Shown piece by piece: positions 34,493 through 43,382 of a stretch of 64,000 nt of DNA. Under the pieces are notes generated by a model. The model ran no database searches. It saw only the letters and a program-made list of their open reading frames with translations, and was not told the DNA's origin. The number at the start of each line of letters is the position of its first letter. Position 1 is the first letter of the stretch. The DNA is from an uncultured Isoptericola sp. GTDB taxonomy: Bacteria > Actinomycetota > Actinomycetes > Actinomycetales > Cellulomonadaceae. Both the position numbers and the translations under genes were made by a program. Location: the NCBI GenBank assembly GCA_947497265.1, contig CANMFP010000008.1, positions 62,001 through 126,000 of the forward strand, written 5' to 3'.

Positions 34493-35785
34493 CTACTCCG
34501 TGGTGTACGGGGTGGCGAGGGCGGCAGGCGGCCGGGACCGGCCGACGAGCCCCGCCACGGCGAACAGCGTGACGATGTACGGCAGCATGAGCATGAACTG
34601 GCTGGGCACGGGCGAGCCGACCACCGACAGCACGTTCTGCAGGTTCGTCGCGAACCCGAACAGCAGACCGGCCAGCGCCGCGCGGACCGGGTCCCACTTG
34701 CCGAAGATCATCGCGGCCAGTGCGATGAAGCCCGCTCCCGCCGTCATCTCACGGTTGAACTGGTTGATCGACACCACCGTGTAGAACGCGCCTCCCATGC
34801 CGCCCACGGCACCGGCGACGAGCAACGCCCGGTACCGCGTGCGCAGCACGTCGACGCCGACGGTGTCGGCCGCGCGGGGGTGCTCGCCGACCGCCCGCAG
34901 CCGCAGGCCCCAGCGGGTGCGGAAGAGGGCGTACCAGACGACCGCCACGATGACGAACATCAGGTACACGATGATCGTCTGGTCGAACAGCACCGGGCCG
35001 ATCACCGGGATCCGGTCCAGGAGCGGGATCGGGATCCGCTCGAACCGGACGGTGGTGTTCAGCGTCGCCGTGTTCGGCACCAGGACCAGCGAGTAGAAGA
35101 AGCTCGTCAGGCCGATGACCAGCACGTTGAGCACCACACCGACGATGATCTGGTTGACGCGGTAGGTGATGGTGAACACGGCCAGCACCAGCGCGACCAG
35201 CGCCGCGGCAGCCATCGCGGCCAGGAGCCCGACCCACGGGCTCTTCGTCAGCGACCCCGCGATCGCGGCGGTGAACGCACCGGCCAGGAGCTGGCTCTCG
35301 ATGGCGATGTTGATGGTGCCCGACCGCTCGCCGATGACGCCGCTCAGCGCCCCGTACACGAGCGGCACCGACAGCACGAGTGCGCCGCCCAGGAGCCCGA
35401 CCACGGAGAGGTCGCGCGGGCTGCCCGCCGCCGCCCACGCGAGGAAGCCCACGAGCAGGACTGCGGCGAAGACCGACGGCACCCACACCGAGGTGCGCCG
35501 GGCGCGCCGGGTGGCCGCCACCGAGAGCGCCACCATGACGGCGGCGAGCGCGCCGCAGATCCAGGCTGTGGCCATGCCGGGCACCACGTACACGGGGATC
35601 TGGAAGAAGTCGGTCGGCGTGGAGAGCGCGAACCTCGCGCTGCCCTCGTGCGGGGCGAGGACGAGCAGGAGCGCGTACAGGGCGAGGACGACCCCGAGCG
35701 AGATCGACGTCTTCCACGTGACGGTGCTCAGCGTGCGCGGGGCGTCCGGGGCGGCTGTCGTCCCGTCGACGGTGGCGGCGCTCAT
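34493..35785 (-). CDS. Nucleoside ABC importer permease (second subunit)
   Basis: A 430-residue permease of the branched-chain/nucleoside family (YufQ/NupC-like). After an N-terminal extension with three helices, the core has ERSGTINIAIESQLLAGAFTA, the family's typical motif, VNQIIVGVVLNVLVIGLTSF and GLRLRAVGEHPRAADTVG. It pairs with the preceding permease to form the channel for nucleosides captured by the BMP lipoprotein. Its ATG overlaps the preceding stop (ATGA). Confidence 0.9.
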   Translation of the reverse strand: MSAATVDGTTAAPDAPRTLSTVTWKTSISLGVVLALYALLLVLAPHEGSARFALSTPTDFFQIPVYVVPGMATAWICGALAAVMVALSVAATRRARRTSVWVPSVFAAVLLVGFLAWAAAGSPRDLSVVGLLGGALVLSVPLVYGALSGVIGERSGTINIAIESQLLAGAFTAAIAGSLTKSPWVGLLAAMAAAALVALVLAVFTITYRVNQIIVGVVLNVLVIGLTSFFYSLVLVPNTATLNTTVRFERIPIPLLDRIPVIGPVLFDQTIIVYLMFVIVAVVWYALFRTRWGLRLRAVGEHPRAADTVGVDVLRTRYRALLVAGAVGGMGGAFYTVVSINQFNREMTAGAGFIALAAMIFGKWDPVRAALAGLLFGFATNLQNVLSVVGSPVPSQFMLMLPYIVTLFAVAGLVGRSRPPAALATPYTTE

Positions 35786-37146
35786 GCCGAGACCTCCTTG
35801 CGGGCGGTCTGCGACCGCTTCTTCTTCGGCGTGCTGCCCGGCTGCGGGAGCCGGAAGATCGCCCGCACGAGCGGCGGGGCGGCGATGAACAGCACGATGA
35901 GGGACTGCACGACCAGGACGATCTCGATGGGGATCCCCTCGGCCGCCTGCATGGCGGAGCCACCGGCCTTGAAGCCGCCGAACAGGATGCCCGCGCCCAG
36001 GACGCCCACGGGGTTGGAGTTGCCCAGCAGCGCCACGGTGATCGCGTCGAAGCCGATGCCGGCGTCGATGTCCGCGCCGAACCCGGTCGTCACGGTGCCG
36101 AGCACCTGCGTGATGCCGGCCAGGCCGACCAGGGCACCGGCGACGAGCATCACCGACACGGTGGCCCGCGGCACGTCGATGCCCGCGACCCGCGCCGCAC
36201 GCGGGTTCTCGCCGACGGCGCGGTAGGAGAAGCCGACCGCGGAGCGGTTGAGCAGCCACCACACGACGACGACGGCGAGCAGCGACAGCACGAAGCCCCA
36301 GTGCAGGTTGTAGCGCTCGCCCAGCAGCGGAGGCAGCGTCGCCGACTCGGGGGTGGGCGGGGTCTTCGGGTTGGCCGAACCAGGGGCCTGCATCAGGCCC
36401 GGCGTCGCCAGGAAGTACGACACGAGGTAGTACGCGACGTAGTTGAGCATGATCGTGACGATCACCTCGTGGGCACCGGTGCGAGCCTTGAGGAGACCCG
36501 CGATGCCCGCCCACAGCGCACCAGCGAGGATGCCCGCGACCATCGCGACGATCAGGTGCACCACGACCGGCAGGCCGGTGAGGCCGAACCCGACCCAGCC
36601 GGCAGCCGCCGCGGACACGAGCATCTGGCCCTGCCCGCCGATGTTGAGCAGACCGGCACGGAACGCGATGGCGACGCCGAGCCCCGCCGCGATCAGGGGC
36701 GTGGCGTTGGTCAGGGTCTGGGTCAGCGGCCGGATCCCCGCGGCGAACGTGTCCGCACCGAAGTTGTACACGGCACCCTGGAAGAGCGCCGAGTAGGCAC
36801 CGCCGACCGCCTCCGCGGCCGCCGTGAGCATGTCGCCCGGCCGCGCGAAGAAGTACCCCGCGGCCGCCTGCACGGCCTCGTCGGTGACGATGATCATCAG
36901 CGAGCCGGCGATCACCGCCAGCAGGATGGCGCCCAGGGAGACGGCCCAGCCGCCCGCAGCGACGCGTCGGAACGCGTCGCGCCAGCGGTCGTCCGTCTCC
37001 TCGATCGCCGGAGCGGCCTCCCGGGCCCGTTCCTGCTCCAGCTCCTCGGCCAGCCCGGGCTCGTGCTCGGCGGCGGCCCGCTGCGCGGCCTCGTCGAGCG
37101 GGTTCTCGGGTTCCTCGGCCGGGTGCCGGCCCGACGCGTCGCTCAC
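35782..37146 (-). CDS. Nucleoside ABC importer permease (first subunit)
   Basis: A 454-residue permease (YufP/NupB-like). A 70-residue charged cytoplasmic N-terminus, rich in Glu and Ala, precedes about ten membrane helices. Family motifs are FRAGLLNIGGQGQMLVSA, VTIMLNYVAYYLVSY and FSYRAVGENPRAARVAGID. The basic C-terminus (PKKKRSQTARKEVSA) is cytoplasmic. GTG start within the ATPase stop (GTGA) and ATGA overlap with the next permease show tight coupling. Confidence 0.9.
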   Translation of the reverse strand: MSDASGRHPAEEPENPLDEAAQRAAAEHEPGLAEELEQERAREAAPAIEETDDRWRDAFRRVAAGGWAVSLGAILLAVIAGSLMIIVTDEAVQAAAGYFFARPGDMLTAAAEAVGGAYSALFQGAVYNFGADTFAAGIRPLTQTLTNATPLIAAGLGVAIAFRAGLLNIGGQGQMLVSAAAAGWVGFGLTGLPVVVHLIVAMVAGILAGALWAGIAGLLKARTGAHEVIVTIMLNYVAYYLVSYFLATPGLMQAPGSANPKTPPTPESATLPPLLGERYNLHWGFVLSLLAVVVVWWLLNRSAVGFSYRAVGENPRAARVAGIDVPRATVSVMLVAGALVGLAGITQVLGTVTTGFGADIDAGIGFDAITVALLGNSNPVGVLGAGILFGGFKAGGSAMQAAEGIPIEIVLVVQSLIVLFIAAPPLVRAIFRLPQPGSTPKKKRSQTARKEVSA

Positions 37147-38663
37147 GCGGCCTCTCCTTCGGTCTCGGGGGCGATGCCCGCCATCATCAGCCCGAGCACG
37201 TCGCGCGGGGTGTCTGCCGGGACGATGCCCACGACCTTGCCGCGGTACATGATCAGGATGCGGTCGGCCAGGGCCACCGCCTCGTCCAGCTCGGTGGAGA
37301 CCACCACGACCGGGATGCCGGTGTCGCGCGCGGCCACGATCTGCTTGTGGATGAACTCGATGGAACCCACGTCCACGCCACGCGTGGGCTGGGCGGCCAC
37401 CAGGAGCCGCAGCTCGCGGGAGAGCTCGCGGGCGAGCACCACCTTCTGCTGGTTGCCGCCGGAGAGCCGGCCCACGGGCAGGTCGATGCCGATCGTGCGG
37501 ACGTCGTACTCGTTCACCTTCTCGCGCGCGAACTCGTCGCGGGCCGCGAGCTGGAGGCTGCCGGCCCGCACGAAGGGCGGCCCGGCCGTCCGGTCCAGGA
37601 TGAGGTTCTCCGCGATCGTGAACTCGCCGACCAGGCCGTCCGTGCTGCGGTCCTCGGGCACGAACCCGACGCCCGCGTCGAGGATCTGGCGCACCGAGCG
37701 ACCTCGCAGCTCGTTGCCGTCGAGGCTGATCGAGCCGCTCCCGCCGGGGTGCAGCCCGAGCAGCGCCTCGGTCAGCTCCGTCTGCCCGTTGCCCTGCACA
37801 CCTGCGACCACAAGGATCTCGCCGCCGTGCACGGTGAAGCTCAGGTCGTCGACGACCACCTGGCCGTCCTGGCGTGCGACGACCAGGTTGCGCACCGCGA
37901 GCTCGTTCTCCCGCGGGCGTGCCGCCTGCTTGTCGACGGTGAGCTGGACCGCGCGCCCCACCATGAGGGAGGCCAGCTCGTTGTCGGACGCCGTGGGCTC
38001 CGCCTCACCGACGACCTTGCCGTGGCGCACGACCGTGATCCGGTCGGCGACCTCACGGACCTCACGCAGCTTGTGCGTGATGAAGACGATCGCCTTCCCC
38101 TCGTCGCGGAGCTGGCGCATGATCGACATGAGCTCGTCGGTCTCCTGCGGGGTGAGCACCGCCGTCGGCTCGTCGAAGACGAGGACCTGGGCGTCACGGC
38201 TCAGCGCCTTGATGATCTCGACGCGCTGCTGCACACCGACCGGGAGGTCCTCGACCACGGCGTCCGGGTCGACGTGGAACCCGAAGCGGTCGGCGGTGTC
38301 GCGCACCGTGGCGCGGGCCGACTCCAGGTCGAGCAGACCGGGGCCGCGCGTGACCTCGTGGCCCAGCATGACGTTCTCGGCCACGCTGAAGACGGGCACG
38401 AGCATGAAGTGCTGGTGGACCATGCCGATGCCGGCAGCCATCGCGTCACCGGGACCGTCGAAGTCCTGCACCTCCCCGTCGAGGAGGATCTCGCCCTCGT
38501 CGGCGTCGTACAGCCCGTACAGGACGTTCATCAGGGTGGACTTGCCCGCCCCGTTCTCGCCGAGGAGACAGTGGATCTCCCCGGGTTCGACCACCAGGTC
38601 GATGTGGTCGTTGGCCACCAGCGCACCGAAACGCTTGGTGATCCCCCGTAGCTCGAGCCTCAT
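37143..38663 (-). CDS. Nucleoside ABC importer ATPase (two ABC domains)
   Basis: A 506-residue fused ATPase with two nucleotide-binding domains. The first (about 1-235) has Walker A LLGENGAGKSTL, the degenerate signature LPVGVQQRVEI and Walker B VLVFDEPTAVLT. The second (about 255-495) has the usual degenerate Walker A GVQGNGQTEL and the signature LSGGNQQKVVLARE. This asymmetry is normal in BMP-linked and sugar importers. It energises uptake through the two downstream permeases. A hairpin separates it from the BMP gene upstream. Confidence 0.93.
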   Translation of the reverse strand: MRLELRGITKRFGALVANDHIDLVVEPGEIHCLLGENGAGKSTLMNVLYGLYDADEGEILLDGEVQDFDGPGDAMAAGIGMVHQHFMLVPVFSVAENVMLGHEVTRGPGLLDLESARATVRDTADRFGFHVDPDAVVEDLPVGVQQRVEIIKALSRDAQVLVFDEPTAVLTPQETDELMSIMRQLRDEGKAIVFITHKLREVREVADRITVVRHGKVVGEAEPTASDNELASLMVGRAVQLTVDKQAARPRENELAVRNLVVARQDGQVVVDDLSFTVHGGEILVVAGVQGNGQTELTEALLGLHPGGSGSISLDGNELRGRSVRQILDAGVGFVPEDRSTDGLVGEFTIAENLILDRTAGPPFVRAGSLQLAARDEFAREKVNEYDVRTIGIDLPVGRLSGGNQQKVVLARELSRELRLLVAAQPTRGVDVGSIEFIHKQIVAARDTGIPVVVVSTELDEAVALADRILIMYRGKVVGIVPADTPRDVLGLMMAGIAPETEGEAA

Positions 38664-38714
38664 CGTGGCGCGTCCACCTTCCTCACGATCCCCCGGCCAG
38701 CCTAGGCCGCACGG

Positions 38715-38752
38715 CGCGGCGGGACCCGGGTGAGATCCCGTGCCCCGCCGCG
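38715..38752 (-). terminator. Intercistronic hairpin between the BMP and importer ATPase genes
   Basis: Arms 38715-38723 and 38744-38752 form a perfect 9-bp GC stem (CGCGGCGGG/CCCGCCGCG) with a 20-base loop, 25 bases after the BMP stop. It probably attenuates read-through or protects the upstream message, giving more binding protein than transporter. Confidence 0.55.
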
Positions 38753-38776
38753 TCGGCGGTGATCTTCAGCTCCTCG

Positions 38777-39871
38777 TCACTGGTCCAGGTAGGACGTGAC
38801 CTCGAGCTCGCCGTCGATGATCTGCTGGCGCAGCTCGTCGACCTCGGCCATGAGCTCCGGGTCGACCTTGTCCTCGAAGTCGTGCAGCGGGGCCAGGCCC
38901 ACGCCCTCGTTCTCCAGGGTGCCGACGTAGGGCTCGGGGTCGAAGGTGCCCTCGCCGGAGGACTTCACGGCCTCGTAGGTGGAGACGTCCATCTTCTTGA
39001 GGATGGAGGTCAGCACGTACGGCTGCGTGGTCGGGTCGGTCTCGTAGAAGTCCGCGTCCACACCGATGAGCGCGACGTCGCGGCCCGAGTCCTCGATCGC
39101 GGCGATCGCGGACTGGTAGATCGGCCCGCCGACCGGGAGGATCACGTCGACGCCCTGGCCCAGGATGTTCGTCGCCGTCGTCTTGGCCGTCTCGTTGGCC
39201 GCGAAGCCACCGGTGAACGCGCCGTCCTCGCCACCGGCGTAGCCGATGACCTCGACCTCGGCGTCGTTGACCTCGTTGAAGTGCTCGACGCCCTGCTTGA
39301 AGCCGTCCATGAAGATCGTCACGGTCGGGAACGGCTGGCCGCCGAACGTGCCGACCTTGCCGGCCTCGGAGTAGCCCGCCGCGAGGTAGCCCGCGAGGAA
39401 CGCGGCCTCGGCCGTGTTGTACAGCAGCGGCTTGACGTTCTCCGCGTCCGCCTCGCCGTCGAAGTCGTTGTCCGCGGCGTCGTCGACCAGGATGTAGTCG
39501 ATGTCCGGGTTGCTGTTCGCCGACTCGACCGTGTCGGCCGAGAGCGCGAAGCCGACGGCGACGATGGCGTTGCAGCCCTCGTCCACCAGGGCCTGCACGT
39601 TGGGCTGGTAGTCGGTCTCCGACTGGGACTGGACCTCGTTGAACTGGGCCCCGAGCTCGTCGGCCGCCTTCTTGGCGCCCTCGAAGCTCAGCTGGTTGAA
39701 GCTCTTGTCGTCGAACCCGCCCTCGTCCGAGACGATGCAGGCGGTGAAGTCGGACTGCGCCGCGCCGTTCTCGGTCGATTCGCCGGTGGACTCCTCGGGG
39801 GCAGACCCGCATGCCGCGAGGGTCAGCGCGGCAGCGCCTGCGAGGGCGGTGAGCTGGATGGCTCTCTTCAC
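38777..39871 (-). CDS. BMP-family nucleoside-binding lipoprotein
   Basis: A 364-residue substrate-binding lipoprotein. The signal peptide ends in the lipobox LAAC, with Cys21 to be lipidated. The mature protein opens with a Ser/Glu/Thr-rich linker and then the BMP/PnrA core: TACIVSDEGGFDDKSFNQLS near the ligand site, VAVGFALSAD and GVDADFYETDP. It captures nucleosides outside the cell for the ABC importer encoded just downstream. The GTG start has AGGAG 6 bases upstream. A TACGCT box 67 bases before the start gives a leadered transcript. Confidence 0.93.
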   Translation of the reverse strand: MKRAIQLTALAGAAALTLAACGSAPEESTGESTENGAAQSDFTACIVSDEGGFDDKSFNQLSFEGAKKAADELGAQFNEVQSQSETDYQPNVQALVDEGCNAIVAVGFALSADTVESANSNPDIDYILVDDAADNDFDGEADAENVKPLLYNTAEAAFLAGYLAAGYSEAGKVGTFGGQPFPTVTIFMDGFKQGVEHFNEVNDAEVEVIGYAGGEDGAFTGGFAANETAKTTATNILGQGVDVILPVGGPIYQSAIAAIEDSGRDVALIGVDADFYETDPTTQPYVLTSILKKMDVSTYEAVKSSGEGTFDPEPYVGTLENEGVGLAPLHDFEDKVDPELMAEVDELRQQIIDGELEVTSYLDQ

Positions 39872-39937
39872 CTGTCACTCCTGTCGATGAGGGTGGGTGA
39901 GCGCGGGCGCTCGCCCGTCTCACGATCAGAGACGGCA

Positions 39938-39943
39938 AGCGTA
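39938..39943 (-). promoter_or_regulatory. -10 box of the nucleoside import operon
   Basis: TACGCT on the minus strand predicts a transcript start near 39931 and a leader of about 60 bases that ends in an AGGAG ribosome binding site. No -35 element was clear. Confidence 0.35.
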
Positions 39944-39993
39944 ACCATCGCTCGGCGTCCTCGATGCCACCGGGGCCTCCCGTGGCCGAGTCG

Positions 39994-41208
39994 TTACCGA
40001 AGCGGTACGTCCGCGGCCGGGCCCGGACCGAGGACGAAACGTGCCAGCAACCTCGCCCCGATCCCGATCGCCCGCTCGTCGACGACCAGGTCACCCTGGT
40101 GGATGTCGTACCGCCGGCCGCCGGGGGTCGCGGTGCCGAGGCGTGCCATCGCGCCCGGCACCTTCGTCAGGTACCAGGCGAAGTCCTCGCCACCGAGCGA
40201 CTGCTCGGTCAGGACCACTCCCTCCTCGCCCAGGACGGCGGCGCCGGCGGCCTCGAGCCGCGCGGTCACGTCGGCGTCGTTGTCGACCGGCGGGACGCCG
40301 CGGACGTGGTGCACGCTCACGTCGACGTCGTAGGGGGCCACGACCTGCTCGACGGCGTCGTGCAGCACCTGGCCGGCCTTCTCCCACGCGCGCACGTCCA
40401 GGCAGCGCAGCGTGCCCCGGGCGACCCCCGACATCGGGATGGCGTTGTGCGCGTTGCCCGACTCGACGGCACCCCAGGTCAGGTTGACCCCCGAGCGCGG
40501 GTCCAGCCGCCGGCCGAGCACGGCGGGCACCTGGGTGATCACCTGCCCGAGGGCGTAGACGACGTCGCCGGTCAGGTGCGGGCGGGACGTGTGCCCGCCC
40601 CCGGACGACAGCCGCACGGTCACGAGGTCGGACGCCGAGGTGATCGGCCCGATCCGGGTGCCGATGCGCCCGACGTCGAGCTTCGGCTCGGCGTGCACGG
40701 CCGCGATCCGGTCGACCCCGTCGAGCACGCCCTGGGCGATGACCTCGTGCGCCCCGCCGGGCATGGACTCCTCTGCGGGCTGGAAGACCAGGCGGGCACC
40801 GACGTCGAGCAGCCCTTCGGCGTCCAGCCGGGCCAGCGCGAGCCCCGCACCGAGCACGACGGCCGCGTGCACGTCGTGGCCGCAGGCGTGGGCGACGCCC
40901 GGCACGGTCGAGGCGAAGTCGCACCCGCACAGGTCGTCCAGGGGCAGCGCGTCGATGTCCGCGCGCAGCGCCACCCGACCCTGTCCGGGGACGTCCGGGC
41001 CGACGTCGCAGAAGAGCCCGGTCGTCTCGAGCGTCCGGGGTTGCAGGCCGGCCGCGCGCAGACGCTCCGCGAGCACCGCCGTCGTCCGAACCTCCTCGCG
41101 AGCGACCTCCGGGTGGGCGTGCAGGTCGCGCCGGACCGCGACGAGCTCCGGCTCGAGCTCGGCGACCACGGCGTCGAGACGCCCCGCCGCCGCACCGACG
41201 CCGCTCAC
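39994..41208 (-). CDS. M20-family amidohydrolase
   Basis: A 404-residue peptidase M20D-type amidohydrolase, related to IAA-amino acid, N-acyl-amino acid and aminobenzoyl-glutamate hydrolases. Metal ligands are in VAHACGHDVHAAVVLG and FQPAEESMPGG, with further His residues in AVHAEP and SLGGEDFAWYL. The lid-domain marker SGGGHTSRPHLTGD is present. The GTG start overlaps the manC stop (GTGA). Acyl-amino acid or peptidoglycan-fragment recycling is possible; the true substrate is unknown. Confidence 0.88.
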   Translation of the reverse strand: MSGVGAAAGRLDAVVAELEPELVAVRRDLHAHPEVAREEVRTTAVLAERLRAAGLQPRTLETTGLFCDVGPDVPGQGRVALRADIDALPLDDLCGCDFASTVPGVAHACGHDVHAAVVLGAGLALARLDAEGLLDVGARLVFQPAEESMPGGAHEVIAQGVLDGVDRIAAVHAEPKLDVGRIGTRIGPITSASDLVTVRLSSGGGHTSRPHLTGDVVYALGQVITQVPAVLGRRLDPRSGVNLTWGAVESGNAHNAIPMSGVARGTLRCLDVRAWEKAGQVLHDAVEQVVAPYDVDVSVHHVRGVPPVDNDADVTARLEAAGAAVLGEEGVVLTEQSLGGEDFAWYLTKVPGAMARLGTATPGGRRYDIHQGDLVVDERAIGIGARLLARFVLGPGPAADVPLR

Positions 41209-42323
41209 AGCAGGTCCTCGCGGCCGTGGTCGCGCACCGCGTCGACCATGCGCCGCACCTGCTGGGCTCGCGCCCGCGTCGTCACCAGCAGCGCGTCCGG
41301 GGTGTCGACCACCACCACGTCGTCGATGCCGAGCAGCGTCACCGTGCGGCCGCTCGCCGGGACGACCACCGACCCCGCGCTCTGCACCCGCACCACGTCC
41401 GCGCCGTCGCCGAGGACCTTCGACCCGGAGTCGTCGTCCGCCGGCAGCAGCGCCGCGAGGGAGTTGAAGTCGCCGACGTCGTCCCAGCCGAACGAACCGG
41501 GCACCATCGCGACGCCGCCCGCCGCGGCCACCGGCTCGGCCACGGCATGGTCGATCGCGACCTTCTCCAGGCCGGGCCACACCTCGGCGAGCACCCGCGC
41601 ACGGTCCGGGGTGTCCCAGGCGTCCGCCACGCGGCGCAGCCCGTCGTGCAGAGCGGGTCGCTGCTCGGCGAGGTGACCCAGCAGCACGCTCGTGGACGCG
41701 ACGAAGATGCCGGCGTTCCACCGGTACTCCCCCGAGGTCAGGTACTCCCGCGCGGTCGCGGCGTCCGGCTTCTCGGTGAAGCCCTGCACGTGCACCGCGC
41801 TCGGCGCGCCCGCGACGTCGAGCGGGCTCCCGCCGCGCACGTAGCCGAACGCGGTCGAGGGCCGGGACGCGGCGATGCCGACGGTCGTGACGTACCCGGC
41901 ACGGGCCGCCTCCACCGCCTCGCGGACCGAGCGCTCGAACTCCCGGCTGCCGGTCACGACCTGGTCGGCCGCGAAGGAGCCGAGGACGACGTCGCCCGCA
42001 CGGCGTTCCAGCACCGCCGCGGCCAGGCCGATGGCCGCCATGGAGTCGCGCGGGCTCGGCTCGGCCAGCACCTGGTCCGCCCCGACGCCCGGGAGCTGTT
42101 CGCGCACCGCGGCGACGTGCCGCTCACCGGTGACGACGAGGATCCCGTCGTCACCGGCCAACGGCGCGAGGCGGTCGGCGGTCGCCTGCAGCAGCGTCCG
42201 CCCGGATCCCGTCAGGTCGTGCAGGAACTTCGGGCGGTCGGCGCGCGAGACCGGCCAGAGCCGCGTGCCGGACCCTCCCGCCGGGACGACGGCGCGGAAT
42301 CCGGGAATGGCAGACGAAGGCAT
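41205..42323 (-). CDS. manC: Mannose-1-phosphate guanylyltransferase
   Basis: A 372-residue nucleotidyltransferase making GDP-mannose from mannose-1-phosphate and GTP for cell-envelope mannans and glycolipids. The signature PAGGSGTRLWPVSRADRPKFL is at residues 15-35, FTEKPD and WNAGIFVAS follow, and SFGWDDVGDFNSL completes the sugar site. It lacks the C-terminal isomerase domain of the bifunctional form. TATGCT ends 6 bases before the ATG, so it is probably leaderless. It is divergent from sdhCDAB. Confidence 0.92.
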   Translation of the reverse strand: MPSSAIPGFRAVVPAGGSGTRLWPVSRADRPKFLHDLTGSGRTLLQATADRLAPLAGDDGILVVTGERHVAAVREQLPGVGADQVLAEPSPRDSMAAIGLAAAVLERRAGDVVLGSFAADQVVTGSREFERSVREAVEAARAGYVTTVGIAASRPSTAFGYVRGGSPLDVAGAPSAVHVQGFTEKPDAATAREYLTSGEYRWNAGIFVASTSVLLGHLAEQRPALHDGLRRVADAWDTPDRARVLAEVWPGLEKVAIDHAVAEPVAAAGGVAMVPGSFGWDDVGDFNSLAALLPADDDSGSKVLGDGADVVRVQSAGSVVVPASGRTVTLLGIDDVVVVDTPDALLVTTRARAQQVRRMVDAVRDHGREDLL

Positions 42324-42329
42324 GTTCGC

Positions 42330-42335
42330 AGCATA
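42330..42335 (-). promoter_or_regulatory. -10 box of manC (leaderless)
   Basis: TATGCT on the minus strand ends 6 bases before the ATG at 42323. Confidence 0.5.
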
Positions 42336-42366
42336 GTGACGGGTTCCCGCCGGCCGACACGAAGCC

Positions 42367-42382
42367 TGTGGAATGTGTCACA
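42367..42382 (+). promoter_or_regulatory. Candidate Crp/GlxR-type cAMP-receptor site before sdhCDAB
   Basis: The 16 bases run TGTG-N8-CACA, with T at positions 8 and 12 as in the consensus TGTGANNTANNTCACA; only positions 5 and 9 deviate. It lies 110 bases before sdhC and 44 bases before manC. Corynebacterial and mycobacterial sdh operons are known cAMP-receptor targets, and a cyclase gene lies in this window. A TACAGT box at 42443-42448 is a possible sdhC -10. Confidence 0.5.
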
Positions 42383-42491
42383 GAAACCGCGCAGAGACGC
42401 CGTTTTCGGACACTCCGTGACCCGATCGCGACTCGGTGTCACTACAGTGACTTCACGTAACCCGCCCGAATCCGCCAATGGAGGCTCCCCC

Positions 42492-42872
42492 GTGCCGACT
42501 GCTCCCGCTGGCACGCTCTACCGCGGCCGCGAAGGCATGTGGTCGTGGGTCGCGCACCGCGTGACCGGCGTGCTCATCTTCTTCTTCCTGCTCGTCCACG
42601 TGCTCGACACGGCGCTCGTGCGGGTCTCCCCCGAGGCGTACAACGCCGTCATCGGCACGTACCAGACGCCGATCATGGGGCTGGGCGAGGCCGGCCTGGT
42701 GGCCGCCATCGTCTTCCACGCCTTCAACGGCATCCGCGTCGCGCTGGTCGACTTCTGGTCCCAGGGAACGCGGTACCAGCGGGTCATGCTGTGGGTCGTC
42801 CTCGGCCTGTTCGTGGTGACCATGGCAGGGTTCCTGCCCCGCCACCTCTCGATCGTCTTCGGAGGCCACTGA
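42492..42872 (+). CDS. sdhC: Succinate dehydrogenase cytochrome b556 subunit
   Basis: A 126-residue membrane anchor with three helices that binds heme b and quinone with SdhD. The N-terminal YRGREGMWSWVAHRVTGV segment and the heme-ligand region FHAFNGIRVALVDF are typical. GGAGG at 42480-42484 supports the GTG start at 42492 rather than upstream in-frame options. It begins the sdhCDAB operon, and its stop overlaps the sdhD start by one base. Confidence 0.93.
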   Translation: MPTAPAGTLYRGREGMWSWVAHRVTGVLIFFFLLVHVLDTALVRVSPEAYNAVIGTYQTPIMGLGEAGLVAAIVFHAFNGIRVALVDFWSQGTRYQRVMLWVVLGLFVVTMAGFLPRHLSIVFGGH

Positions 42873-43324
42873 TGAGCACCCAGACCGCGATCCCCACGCC
42901 GCGCTCCCCGTACGCGCGCCGCAAGACCACCCGCGGCAACTTCGAGCTGTACTCGTGGGTGTTCATGCGGGCCTCCGGCGTGCTGCTCGTCGTGCTCGTC
43001 TTCGGCCACCTGTTCGTCAACCTCATGGTGGGCGACGGCGTGCACGCCATCGATTTCGCCTTCGTCGGCGGCAAGTGGGCCAGCCCGTTCTGGCAGACGT
43101 GGGACCTGCTCATGCTGTGGCTGGCGATGATCCACGGCACCAACGGCGTGCGGACGATCATCAACGACTACGCCGAGCGGGACGCCACCCGCGGTGTGCT
43201 CAAGGTGCTGCTCTACCTGGCGTTCACGATCACCGTCGTGCTCGGCACCCTGGTCATCTTCACGTTCGACCCGTGCCCGTCCGACGCGCCGGCCGAGCTC
43301 CTCGCCTCGTTCTGCACGGCCTGA
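42872..43324 (+). CDS. sdhD: Succinate dehydrogenase hydrophobic anchor subunit
   Basis: A 150-residue anchor with three membrane helices completing the quinone and heme site. [27 protein letters not shown] is at the first helix, and the conserved [18 protein letters not shown] region contains the likely heme-ligand His. Its ATG overlaps the sdhC stop (TGATG). The C-terminus ends in a Cys-containing tail ([17 protein letters not shown]). Confidence 0.92.
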   Translation: MSTQTAIPTPRSPYARRKTTRGNFELYSWVFMRASGVLLVVLVFGHLFVNLMVGDGVHAIDFAFVGGKWASPFWQTWDLLMLWLAMIHGTNGVRTIINDYAERDATRGVLKVLLYLAFTITVVLGTLVIFTFDPCPSDAPAELLASFCTA

Positions 43325-43382
43325 GCCCGCGCATCTCCCCAGCCCGCTGATCCACCACTCGCCGCAGGAGGCATCGGAACCG

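Noticed and set aside
37143-38663. Degenerate second Walker A in the nucleoside importer ATPase as a sign of inactivation
   Set aside because: This asymmetry is standard in fused ATPases of BMP-linked and sugar ABC importers.
42417-42448. A full -35/-10 promoter for sdhC
   Set aside because: TACAGT is an acceptable -10, but no -35 element stands at 16-18 bases; only the -10 is mentioned, as a possibility.
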